NCBI GenBank assembly: GCA_037349315.1
Contig: JBAIAC010000131.1
Coordinates: 1,054,001 to 1,118,000, forward strand
From: Chelydra serpentina
Lineage: Eukaryota; Chordata; Testudines; Chelydridae
Direction: 5' to 3'
Length of the DNA: 64,000 nucleotides
Made by a program: the position numbers and the translations under genes
The notes under the pieces: model-generated
What the model saw: the letters and a program-made list of their open reading frames with translations, nothing else
Told to the model about the DNA's origin: nothing
Databases searched by the model: none
Part shown: piece by piece, positions 31,867-40,499 of the stretch
How positions within the stretch are numbered: position 1 is the stretch's first letter
Layout of the letters: each line of letters begins with the position of its first letter

Positions 31867-32419
31867 GGCCAGTTCCACAAGGTTCCACATTACGATTATC
31901 ACCACTGTCTTTTTCCTGTGCTGGCAGCCTTGGTGGAAATGCAAAGGCCAAATGGGCTATAGGCACCGATTTTAAATCAGTGGGAGTTAGGTGTCCAAAT
32001 ACCTTTAAAATCTGGCCCATGAAGACTAAATTCTTCTTCTGATTCTGGCGGGTGCTGGCCAGGCACCCAGCTCTGAAGGCAACGCTACTGCCAGCAGCAG
32101 CACAAAAGTAAGGGATGCATGGCATATGGTTATTGCCACCCTTCTGCGCTGCTGCTGTGGCTTGTGGTGCCTGATGTGGGTCAAGGCAGGCTTCGTGCTG
32201 TCACATGTAGGCTGCATCTTGCCAGAGCCCATGGCCCTCCTGCAGCCCCCTTTGGCCACTCCTGGCTCACCTGGAGCACCATTTCAGATTTGGGGGTGGG
32301 GAGGGGGACGGGGCGGAGGAAACTTTAACCATGATTCCAGGGACTACTTAGGCACCTGAAAACTCTAGGGTTTTTTCAGATAATTTAGGAATTATCTGAC
32401 AGGAACACTGTATCTAATT
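31867..32419. other. Unassigned intergenic DNA
   Basis: It includes an old dispersed motif (CACCGATTTTAAATCAGTGGGAG, CAAATACCTTTAAAATCTGG). No gene was found. The right edge is the start of the DIRS element. Confidence 0.35.
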
Positions 32420-32605
32420 GTTCTTCTTCGAGTGCTTGCTCATATGTATTCCAGTTAGGTGTGCGCGCGCGGCGTGCACGATCGTCGGACGATTTTTACC
32501 CTAGCAACACTCGGTGGGCCGGCTGGCGCCCCCTGGAGTGGCGCCGTTAGGTGCCCCGATATATACTGCAGCCGGCCCATCGCCCTCTCAGTTCCTTCTT
32601 ACCGC
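32420..32605 (+). repeat. DIRS left inverted terminal repeat
   Basis: It begins GTTCTTCTTCGAGTGCTTGC. The block from AGTTAGGTGTGCGCGCG through GATCGTCGGACG and TTTTTACCCTAGCAACACTC to CTCAGTTCCTTCTT is repeated in reverse complement at the right end, with only a few differences (for example CGGACG against CGGAAG). A TATATACTGCAG near 32568 could serve as a promoter, and the same TATA-like segment is present in the right copy. Confidence 0.9.
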
Positions 32606-32804
32606 CCGTGTCGGTCGTTGGAACAGTTGAGAGCAGCTCGCTGACCTCCACAGCCCTAGCTTCATTAGCACTCGTTTATCTTTTAGATAGTTAAGTACTG
32701 TTAATTAGTTGTTAATAGTTGTTGATAGCAGTTATCTTACTCAGTGACAATAGTAGCTGGAGATAAGGGGCTCCTCCCCTTATCCCCACCCCGGTACCGG
32801 GCCA

Positions 32805-35468
32805 ATGCCTGGCTCACCGGGATTCAAGCCTTGCTCGGCATGCCAGAAGCCGATGCCTACAGGAGATCCGCACGCCTCCTGTCTGAAGTGCCTCGGGGAG
32901 TCCCACCTTCCGGACAAGTGCCGCATTTGTAAGTCCTTCAAGCCGCGGACTAAGAAGGAGCGGGACTTTCGCTTAAAGCAGCTCCTTTTAGAGGCGTCTC
33001 TTAGCCCGATGTCGGCGCCGCATCGTACCCCGGCACCGACCCCGGCGGCCTCAACATCTGCGGCACCGGAACGCCCAAGCTCCGGAAAAGAACCCAGGCA
33101 CCGTCCGTCTCTACCTGGGACCTCGCAGAGCCGCTCTCTGTCCCCGAGAGCCAAGAAGTCGGGAGGACCGACTAAGGCGCCGCTGCATGCGCAGCCAGCT
33201 CCAGATCCGCCTAGGTCTGTTGAGGCGCCCGCACCGCCAACTCCGGTGCCGCAAGGACCGTTGAGTTCGGTGCCAGTGGTCTCCGTGCCACTTGCTCCGG
33301 CCCTCCATAGGCCGTTGAGCCCGGCGCCGCCGTCAACACCGGCGCCAGCCCTGCCAACTCCGGCACCCGAGAGGCCGTTGAGTGCAGGTCAGCCTCTGCA
33401 GGCTCCGGTACCGACGACTCCGGTCCCGCGAGGGCCGTTGAGCTCGGTAGCCGCCAGCTCCCCGGCACGCTCCATGGTCGAGCTTCCGCTGCTGTCCACG
33501 CCGGACACCTTCACAGCGGCGCGGGACCTGATCCAGATGACCGCTCCGGCACCGACCCCGCCTACGGTACCGCCGGTGCGGATCATCACGTCACGCGGCA
33601 AACCGGCCATCTTCCACCCGGTGCCGCAGGCGGAGACCAGCCAGCAGCAGCTACCTGCGTCTCCAAGGTACCGCTCGCAGTCCCGGCACCGATCTCGATC
33701 CCGGCGCCGTTCGTACTCGCGGTACCGCTCCAGGTCTCCCTCCACGCGGAGGTACCCTGACTCTCGACGCCGCTCCCGGTCCCGCGGCCGGTCGACGCGC
33801 AGATCGCCGAGACGTTCCAGGTCCCGATCCGTGTCACGGTACCGAGATCATCGCCGGTACCGCTCCAGGTCCCGCCTCCGATCCGGCTCTCGACGCCGGT
33901 CCCCATCCCGGCGCCGATCCGGCTCTCGACGCCGATCTGGCTCCCGGCACCGGACACCATCCCGGTACCGATCCGGCTCCCGGCACCGGACGCCATCCCG
34001 GCACCGATCAGGCTCCCGGTACCGGATACCATCCCGGCACCGGACCCCACCAAGGAGGCAGACCCTGGCCACGCAGACGTCACTGCATGGCTACTCTGCC
34101 CCACCCTGGCCTTCGCGCTCTGGATCCCGCTCTTCCAGAGCTGGCAGCGACCTCTATGCGGAGGACAGCACCATCAGCGACCAGGGCCACCTGCCAGAGA
34201 CCGGGCAGGTTCAGGAGCGGTGGCCATTTTGGACCCCCATGGCCTACTACGAAGCCCAGAGGGTACCACCAAGAGCTCCTACCTCAACCACGTTGGAGCG
34301 TAGAGCGCCAGAGGCTACAGTCTCCCGACCTCCAGAGGCTACAGTCTCCAGGCCTCCGCCAGAGGTAGAGCAGCCAGAGCCGGAGCCCCCAGCCCTGGGC
34401 TCCGAAGAGGTACCCGTCGAGGACCCACTCGCCCAAGGCCTGTCCTCCTCCTCCTCTCCTGACGAGGCAGTGGCTGGAGCATCATCATCCGGCCCACCTC
34501 CCATTGATCTCAGGGACCATCAAGACCTGCTACGCAGATTGGCCCTCAACATGGACCTCCAGATAGAGGAGGTCCCTGAACTGGAGGACCCCGTGGTGGA
34601 CATCCTGACGACCGATGCCCCCACTAGGGTTGCCTTACCTTTTGTGCGTACCATCCTCGCCAACGCCACATCCATCTGGCAGACGCCAGCCTCAATACCC
34701 CTCACTGCCAGGGGGGTAGAGAGAAAGTACATGGCCCCCCCGAGGGACTTTCAATACCTGTACACGCACCCCCCTCCGTGTTCGCTGGTGGTCCAATCCG
34801 TCAATGAGAGGGAGAGGAATGGCCAACAGGCCCCTGCCCCAAAGTCAAAGGACGCCAAGCGCCTGGACTTGTTTGGCAGGAAGATCTACTCAGGGGGGGG
34901 CCTACAGCTTCGTGCGGCGAACCAACAGGCACTCCTGAGCCGCTACGGTTATAACACCTGGGTCTCGATGGAGAAATTCAAAGAGCTTATACCTCCAGAG
35001 TCCAGACAGGAGTATAAAGCCTTCGTGGAGGAGGGCAAAAAGCTGGCCAGGACGTCGCTGCGGGCCTCCTTGGACATCGCCGACTCCGCTGCCAGGACCA
35101 TCGCCTCCGGAGTCGCCATGCGGCGCATCTCCTGGTTACAATCCTCCACCCTCCCAGCAGAGGTCCAGCATACTATCCAGGACCTACCCTTTGACGGGCA
35201 GGGCCTGTTTTCGGAGAAAACAGACCCTAAGCTGCAGACTCTAAAAGACGGTCGTACCATCATCCGCACGCTGGGGATGCATACCCCCGCGACGCAGCGC
35301 AGGCCCTTCCGGCCGTTCGTACGACGCACCTACTTCCCTCCCCCACCACGACAAGACTTTTACAGGAGGCCGCGTGGTCGAGGGGGTAGGAGACAGCAAC
35401 CTGGCCGACAGACCGGCCAGAGGCAGGGCCCCCACAAGCCATCGTCGGGGCCCAAACAAAATTTTTGA
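32805..35468 (+). CDS. DIRS Gag-like protein with SR domain (887 aa)
   Basis: This is the first gene of the DIRS element, presumed to package element RNA. The N-terminus (residues about 8-55) has a cysteine-rich motif, CSACQKPMP then CLKCLGESH and CRICKSF, spaced like a zinc-binding module. A proline-rich region follows. Residues about 285-420 form a very long Arg/Ser domain (RSRSRRRSYSRYRSRS, SRHRTPSRYRSGSRHR), like those of splicing factors. The C-terminal half is Gag-like with acidic and helical segments, ending in a basic Arg/Gly/Gln-rich tail (RRPRGRGGRRQQPGRQ) that could bind nucleic acid. The ATG at 32805 follows the left repeat by about 200 bp. It overlaps the RT frame by 95 bp in another frame. 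Roles are inferred from DIRS family knowledge. Confidence 0.85.
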   Translation: MPGSPGFKPCSACQKPMPTGDPHASCLKCLGESHLPDKCRICKSFKPRTKKERDFRLKQLLLEASLSPMSAPHRTPAPTPAASTSAAPERPSSGKEPRHRPSLPGTSQSRSLSPRAKKSGGPTKAPLHAQPAPDPPRSVEAPAPPTPVPQGPLSSVPVVSVPLAPALHRPLSPAPPSTPAPALPTPAPERPLSAGQPLQAPVPTTPVPRGPLSSVAASSPARSMVELPLLSTPDTFTAARDLIQMTAPAPTPPTVPPVRIITSRGKPAIFHPVPQAETSQQQLPASPRYRSQSRHRSRSRRRSYSRYRSRSPSTRRYPDSRRRSRSRGRSTRRSPRRSRSRSVSRYRDHRRYRSRSRLRSGSRRRSPSRRRSGSRRRSGSRHRTPSRYRSGSRHRTPSRHRSGSRYRIPSRHRTPPRRQTLATQTSLHGYSAPPWPSRSGSRSSRAGSDLYAEDSTISDQGHLPETGQVQERWPFWTPMAYYEAQRVPPRAPTSTTLERRAPEATVSRPPEATVSRPPPEVEQPEPEPPALGSEEVPVEDPLAQGLSSSSSPDEAVAGASSSGPPPIDLRDHQDLLRRLALNMDLQIEEVPELEDPVVDILTTDAPTRVALPFVRTILANATSIWQTPASIPLTARGVERKYMAPPRDFQYLYTHPPPCSLVVQSVNERERNGQQAPAPKSKDAKRLDLFGRKIYSGGGLQLRAANQQALLSRYGYNTWVSMEKFKELIPPESRQEYKAFVEEGKKLARTSLRASLDIADSAARTIASGVAMRRISWLQSSTLPAEVQHTIQDLPFDGQGLFSEKTDPKLQTLKDGRTIIRTLGMHTPATQRRPFRPFVRRTYFPPPPRQDFYRRPRGRGGRRQQPGRQTGQRQGPHKPSSGPKQNF

Positions 35469-37389
35469 AGGGGCGCTCGAGGCCGGAGTACCAGTCCCAA
35501 CCGATCCTGCCCTCCTGTTCCTGAACCGCCTCTCCCCCTTCTCCCCGGCGTGGTCAAATATCACCACGGACCGCTGGGTCTTACATACCGTCCAAGGGGG
35601 ATACCGATTGCAGTTCGTCTCCCCGCCTTCATCCCACCCTCCCACCCCGTCCCTCTTCAGGGATCCTTCTCACGAGCAACTCCTTATCCAAGAGGTGCAC
35701 GAACTCCTTACTGTAGGAGCGGTGGAGGAGGTCCCAAGGGATCTCAGGGGCAAGGGATTCTACTCCCGTTATTTCCTAATCCCAAAGGCAAAGCGGGGGC
35801 TACGTCCTATCCTGGACTTACGGGGTCTCAACAAGTTTATGGTAAAGTTGAAATTCCGTATGCTCTCCCTGGGCACTATTATCCCCTCTATGGATCAGGG
35901 AGACTGGTACGCCGCCCTCGACATGAAGGACGCGTATTTCCATATTGCCATCTACCCACCTCACAGACGCTTCCTGCGCTTCGTAGTGGGCCAGAGACAC
36001 TTCCAGTTCGCAGTCCTGCCATTCGGCCTCTCAACAGCACCGAGGGTCTTTACGAAGTGCATGGCAGTGGTAGCAGCCGCCCTTCGGCGTCAAAGAGTTC
36101 AGGTATTCCCCTACCTCGACGACTGGCTTATCCGTGGCAACTCCGCCAACCAGGTCCAGTCTCACATTCGCAAGGCCATGGACATGTTCAACCGTCTGGG
36201 CCTCCTACTGAACGTAGAAAAGTCCACTTTGGTGCCAACACAGAGAATAGACTTCATAGGGGCAATACTGGACTCTACCCTCGCCAGGGCGTTCCTCCCA
36301 GAGGCTCGCTTTCAAACACTTGCAGCCGCCATACGCAGCCTGCAAGCCTTCCCAACTTCAACAGCTCGCTGCTGCCTCAGCCTCATGGGTCATATGGCAT
36401 CATGCACCTTCGTGACAGCTCACGCCAGGTTACGCCTACGGCCCCTCCAAGCATGGCTGGCCTACGCATACCGACCACACAGGGACAACCTCGACATGAT
36501 TCTGACGGTCCCACCGCAAGTCCTAGCCTCCCTCAACTGGTGGCTGGACCCCGCACATGTGATGTCAGGTGTTCCTTTTCATCCACCTCAGCCTTCCCGT
36601 GCCTTGACCACGGATGCATCATCCCTCGGCTGGGGGGCTCACCTGCAGAATTTCCAAACTCAGGGCCTGTGGTCAGAACAGGAGCTGACATTACACATCA
36701 ATGTCAGAGAACTCAGAGCGGTACGTCTTGCCTGCCAAGCCTTCGCTCAACACTTACAGGGCCGATGTGTCTCCATCCTTACGGACAACACGACGGCCAT
36801 GCATTACATCAACAGACAGGGAGGGGCACACTCCCTCCCCCTCTGCCGAGAGGCAACTCAGCTCTGGGACTTCTGCATAGCCCGTTCCATTCACCCCGTG
36901 GCGTCGTTTCTCCCAGGAGTCCAGAACACCTTGGCGGACTGCCTGAGCAGGTCCTTTCAAACTCACGAGTGGTCCATTCGACCAGACGTCATCCACTCTG
37001 TCTTCCAGAGGTGGGGGTTTCCCCAGATAGATCTCTTCGCGACTCGCGAGAACAGGAAATGCCACGTGTTCTGCTCATTCCAGGGTCGCTCCCCAGGCTC
37101 CCTGACAGACGCCTTTCTCCATCCTTGGATGGACAACCTGGCCTATGCCTTCCCACCAGTTCCACTGGTCCACAGAGTCCTGCTCAAATTACGCAGGGAC
37201 AAGGCCAGAATAATCCTGATTGCTCCAGTGTGGCCCAGGCAACACTGGTATACCATGCTCCTGGAGCTGTCCGTGACAGACCCGATCCCTCTACCGCGAT
37301 GGCCGGACCTGATCACGCAGCAGCACGGCAGGCTCCATCATCCCGACCTGCAGTCCCTTCACCTAACGGCGTGGCTGCTGCATGGCTGA
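35374..37389 (+). CDS. DIRS reverse transcriptase - RNase H (- MT-like domain)
   Basis: It makes cDNA from element RNA. RT motifs are in order: LIPKAKRGLRPILDLRGLN, then YAALDMKDAYFHIAI, then LPFGLSTAPRVFTK, and the active site FPYLDDWLIRG at about 36108-36135. RNase H follows with TTDASSLGWGAH, ELRAVRLACQ and ILTDNTTAMHYIN. The last 150 residues (FPQIDLFATRENRKC, DNLAYAFPPVPLV and APVWPRQHWY) match the C-terminal domain of DIRS RT proteins that is often annotated as methyltransferase-like. The frame opens at 35374 with GTG and has no clear ATG before the first RT motifs, so expression by frameshift from gag (95 bp overlap, +1 frame) is possible. There are no stops inside. Confidence 0.88.
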   Translation: MVEGVGDSNLADRPARGRAPTSHRRGPNKIFEGALEAGVPVPTDPALLFLNRLSPFSPAWSNITTDRWVLHTVQGGYRLQFVSPPSSHPPTPSLFRDPSHEQLLIQEVHELLTVGAVEEVPRDLRGKGFYSRYFLIPKAKRGLRPILDLRGLNKFMVKLKFRMLSLGTIIPSMDQGDWYAALDMKDAYFHIAIYPPHRRFLRFVVGQRHFQFAVLPFGLSTAPRVFTKCMAVVAAALRRQRVQVFPYLDDWLIRGNSANQVQSHIRKAMDMFNRLGLLLNVEKSTLVPTQRIDFIGAILDSTLARAFLPEARFQTLAAAIRSLQAFPTSTARCCLSLMGHMASCTFVTAHARLRLRPLQAWLAYAYRPHRDNLDMILTVPPQVLASLNWWLDPAHVMSGVPFHPPQPSRALTTDASSLGWGAHLQNFQTQGLWSEQELTLHINVRELRAVRLACQAFAQHLQGRCVSILTDNTTAMHYINRQGGAHSLPLCREATQLWDFCIARSIHPVASFLPGVQNTLADCLSRSFQTHEWSIRPDVIHSVFQRWGFPQIDLFATRENRKCHVFCSFQGRSPGSLTDAFLHPWMDNLAYAFPPVPLVHRVLLKLRRDKARIILIAPVWPRQHWYTMLLELSVTDPIPLPRWPDLITQQHGRLHHPDLQSLHLTAWLLHG

Positions 37390-38438
37390 ACCCGTCGGAG
37401 CTACAATGTTCCAGCCCGGTCCAGCACGTTCTGCTGAGCAGTAGGAAACCCTCCACCAGGTCCACCTACTCAGCTAAGTGGAAACGTTTTTCTCTGTGGT
37501 GTGGCACTCGGGGTCTCAACCCCCTGCAGGTGCCGATTCACACCATACTGGACTACCTCCTCTCTCTAAAGGAGCAGGGTCTGGCTCTCTCGTCGCTAAA
37601 AGTCCACCTAGCGGCAATTTCAGCTTTTCACCCCTGGGACGGGGCGGGTTCTGTTTTCTCCAACCTCATGGTCACCAGGTTCCTTAAGGGGTTAGAACGG
37701 CTACACCCGCTGGTGCGCCGCCCGGTCCCTACATGGGACCTCAACCTAGTCATTACCAGGCTCATGGGTGCCCCATTCGAGCCCATGGCCACTTGCTCCA
37801 TGCTGTATCTCTCATGGAAAACGGCCTTTCTAGTAGCCATCACCTCGGCTAGACGCGTCTCTGAGCTCAGAGCGCTTACTTCGGAACCACCTTATACGGT
37901 GTTCCATAAAGATAAAGTACAGCTCAGGCCACACCCGGCCTTCCTGCCCAAGGTAGTGTCGGCCTTCCACATTAACCAAGACATTTTTCTACCTGTCTTT
38001 TATCCTAAGCCCCATGCCTCCAGGAAGGAGCAGCGACTCCATTCCTTGGATGTCCGGAGAGCCCTCGCCTTCTACATCGAGAGGACAAAGCCGTTCCGGA
38101 AATCGACCCAGCTGTTCATCGCCGTGGCGGACCGGATGAAAGGCCTTCCCGTCTCTTCCCAGCGCATCTCGTCATGGATCACCTCGTGCATCCGCACATG
38201 CTATGACTTGGCAGGTGTCCCCACCATGCACTCTACGGCCCACTCTACCCGAGCTCAGGCCTCGTCGTCTGCCTTCCTGGCACACATACCTATACAAGAC
38301 ATTTGTAGGGCCGCGACATGGTCGTCAGTACACACTTTTGCCTCGCACTATGCCATAGTGCAACATTCTAGAGACGACGCCGCTTTTGGTTCGGCGGTCC
38401 TAAACTCTGCTGTATCACAATCCGACCCCGCCTCCTAG
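37299..38438 (+). CDS. DIRS tyrosine recombinase (about 379 aa)
   Basis: It integrates the circular DNA copy into the genome. The N-terminal core-binding domain contains SRKPSTRSTYSAKWKRFSLW and VHLAAISAFH. The catalytic domain holds the expected residues: Arg in TSARRVSELRAL (about 37850), His-x-x-Arg in AHSTRAQASS (38241-38252), and a Tyr in FASHYAIV (about 38348). The frame is open upstream to 35550, but that part lies over the RT gene in another frame. The in-frame ATG at 37299 gives a size normal for DIRS recombinases and a 91 bp overlap with RT. The stop is at 38436-38438, just before the internal complementary region. Confidence 0.88.
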   Translation: MAGPDHAAARQAPSSRPAVPSPNGVAAAWLNPSELQCSSPVQHVLLSSRKPSTRSTYSAKWKRFSLWCGTRGLNPLQVPIHTILDYLLSLKEQGLALSSLKVHLAAISAFHPWDGAGSVFSNLMVTRFLKGLERLHPLVRRPVPTWDLNLVITRLMGAPFEPMATCSMLYLSWKTAFLVAITSARRVSELRALTSEPPYTVFHKDKVQLRPHPAFLPKVVSAFHINQDIFLPVFYPKPHASRKEQRLHSLDVRRALAFYIERTKPFRKSTQLFIAVADRMKGLPVSSQRISSWITSCIRTCYDLAGVPTMHSTAHSTRAQASSSAFLAHIPIQDICRAATWSSVHTFASHYAIVQHSRDDAAFGSAVLNSAVSQSDPAS

Positions 38439-38452
38439 GAATGGCTTGGGAG

Positions 38453-38577
38453 TCACCTAACTGGAATACATATGAGCAAGCACTCGAAGAAGAAAACACG
38501 GTTACTCACCGTAGTAACTAGTGTTCTTCGAGATGTGTTGCTCATATGTATTCCAAACCCGCCCTCCTTCCCCACTG
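38453..38577. repeat. DIRS internal complementary region
   Basis: The first half, CACCTAACTGGAATACATATGAG through CACTCGAAGAAGAA, is the reverse complement of the element's left end. The second half, AACACGGTTACTCACCGTAG through GTTGCTCATATGTATTCC, is the reverse complement of the right end. Together they equal the joined ends of a circular copy. This is diagnostic of DIRS elements and is used as a template to regenerate the ends. Confidence 0.9.
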
Positions 38578-38589
38578 TCGGAATAGCCG

Positions 38590-38799
38590 GCAAGAAGGAA
38601 CTGAGAGGGCGATGGGCCGGCTGCAGTATATATCGGGGCACCTAACGGCGCCACTCCAGGGGGCGCCAGCCGGCCCACCGAGTGTTGCTAGGGTAAAAAT
38701 CTTCCGACGATCGTGCACGCCGCGCGCGCACACCTAACTGGAATACATATGAGCAACACATCTCGAAGAACACTAGTTACTACGGTGAGTAACCGTGTT
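38590..38799 (-). repeat. DIRS right inverted terminal repeat
   Basis: This reverse-complemented copy of the left repeat starts at AAGAAGGAACTGAGAGGG and passes through the TATATATCGGGGC and GGGTAAAAATC segments. It ends with a right-specific tail, CACTAGTTACTACGGTGAG then TAACCGTGTT. The tail is mirrored in the internal complementary region. Confidence 0.9.
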
Positions 38800-39353
38800 T
38801 TATATAAAGAGAAAAAATATATATGAACGCCAATTAAAGCCACTTTTAAAGTTTATATGTAAATTTAGAACAATCAGGAGATAATATAGCAAGATATTCC
38901 CAATCCCAAGTCTTGAGGTATCAGTTCTGGAGCTTTAATGCAGATATTAGAAAAACACGTTTCATACTTTGTACACTATCTTTATTAGAGATAAATAAAA
39001 ATAAATCAAATCTGCTTACTTTCTCTAACAGATACACCTGTGTTGCTGCCATTATCTCCTCTATTTTAGTCTATCATTTTTTCACTTAAAACATAATTTT
39101 AACATATGTGATTAAGCTTTTCCCCCCTCTTTTATTAAGGAAGGGAATTAATTTTTCTAATTATTTTGGCATTTATGTTTATCGATCACAATCATGTATG
39201 TGACTCTCTAACATTTGACTCCTTCATTGCTATTGGTATCAGTTGGAACTGCATTTATTTTCATGCAAACTTTGTTATTTTACAGATCTAACTAAAAATA
39301 GATTTGAAAATAAGTGACTTTCATCTGCACAGTGTCTATAGTTATATGTTTAA
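38800..39353. other. AT-rich unassigned DNA
   Basis: The stretch is markedly AT-rich compared with the DIRS element next to it. I found no gene, LTR or inverted repeat. Confidence 0.4.
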
Positions 39354-39706
39354 TAGGACTGTGAAGCGATTAAAAAAATTAATTACAATTAATCGCACTG
39401 TTAAACAATACTAGAATACCATTTACTTAAATATTTTTGGATGTTTTCTACATTTTCAAATATATTGATTTCAATTGCAACACAGAATACAAAGTGTACA
39501 GTGTTCACTTTATATTTATTTTTATTACAAATATTTGCACTGTAAAAACAAAAGAAATAGTATATTTCAATTCACCTAACATAAGTACTGTAGTGCAATC
39601 TCTTCATCATGAAAGTTGAACTTATAAATGTAGAATTATGTACAAAAAATAACTGCATTCAAAATAAAACACTGTAAAACTTTAGAGCCTACAAGTTCAC
39701 TCAGTC

Positions 39707-40208
39707 CTACTTCAGCCAATCGCTCAGACAAACAAGTTTGGTTACATTTGCAGGAGATAATGCTGCCTGCTTCTTGCTTACAACATCACCTGAAAGTGAG
39801 AACAGGTGTTCGCGTGGCACTGTTGTAACCGGTGTTACAAGATATTTATCTGCCAGATGTGTTAAAGATTCATATGTCCCTTCATGCTTCAACCACCATT
39901 CCAGAGGACATGTTGTCCATGCTGATGATGTGTTCTGCTCAATAACAATCCAAAGCAGAGCAGACCAATGCATGTTCATTTTCATCATCTGAGTCAGATG
40001 CCACCGGCAGAAGGTTGATTTTCTTTTTTAGTGGTTCGGGTTCTGTAGTTTCCACATCGAAATGTTGCTCTTTTAAGACTTCTGAAAGCATGTTTGACAC
40101 CTTGTCCCTCTCAGATTTTGGAAGGCACTTCAGATTCTCAAACCTTGGGTTGAGTGTTATAGCTATTTTTAGAAATCTCACATTGATACCTTCTTTGCAT
40201 TTTGTCAA
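39707..40208 (-). pseudogene. hAT transposase, C-terminal dimerisation domain
   Basis: Two adjoining minus-strand frames are seen. The upstream one (39939-40208) carries ITLNPRFENLKCLPKSERD. The downstream one (39707-39988) carries CPLEWWLKHEGTYESLTHLA, TTVPREHLFSLSGDVVSKKQ and LSPANVTKLVCLSDWLK. These match the conserved hAT C-terminal dimerisation region, which assembles the transposase for cut-and-paste movement. The N-terminal BED finger and catalytic parts are absent, so it is a remnant. A decayed plus-strand duplicate lies at 40370-40497 and 41805-41880. Confidence 0.8.
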
Positions 40209-40499
40209 ATCTGCAGTGACAGTGTTAGTAAATCGAACAACATGTTCGGGTCATCACCCGAGACCGCTATAACATGAAATATATGGCAGATTGCGGATAA
40301 AACAGAACAGGAGACATACAATTCTCCCCCGAGGAGTTTAGCCACTAATTTAATTAATGCACTATTTTTTTAACGAACATCATCAGCATGGAAGCATGTC
40401 CTCCGAAATAGTGGCCGAAGCATGAAAGGGAGTACGAATGTTTAGCATATCTGGCCCGTAAATACCTTGCAATGCCGGCTACAAAAGTGCCATGTGAAT

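Larger units (their letters stand above)
32420..38799 (+). mobile_element. Complete DIRS-type retrotransposon (6.38 kb)
   Basis: This is a tyrosine-recombinase retrotransposon of the DIRS order. It has inverted terminal repeats (left 32420-32605, right about 38590-38799). An internal complementary region at 38453-38577 is complementary to both outer ends. Between them lie three overlapping open genes: gag, RT-RNase H, and tyrosine recombinase. DIRS elements replicate through a circular DNA intermediate that the recombinase inserts, without target-site duplication, and none is seen here. Both ends carry GTT at the junction. All three frames are open over their full length, which suggests recent activity. 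A degraded relative lies at 55614-58720. Confidence 0.93.

Noticed and set aside
35550..37298. Open frame upstream of the recombinase running across the RT gene
   Set aside because: It is the alternative frame of the RT coding sequence. The RT frame carries the conserved motifs, so the recombinase start is placed at 37299.
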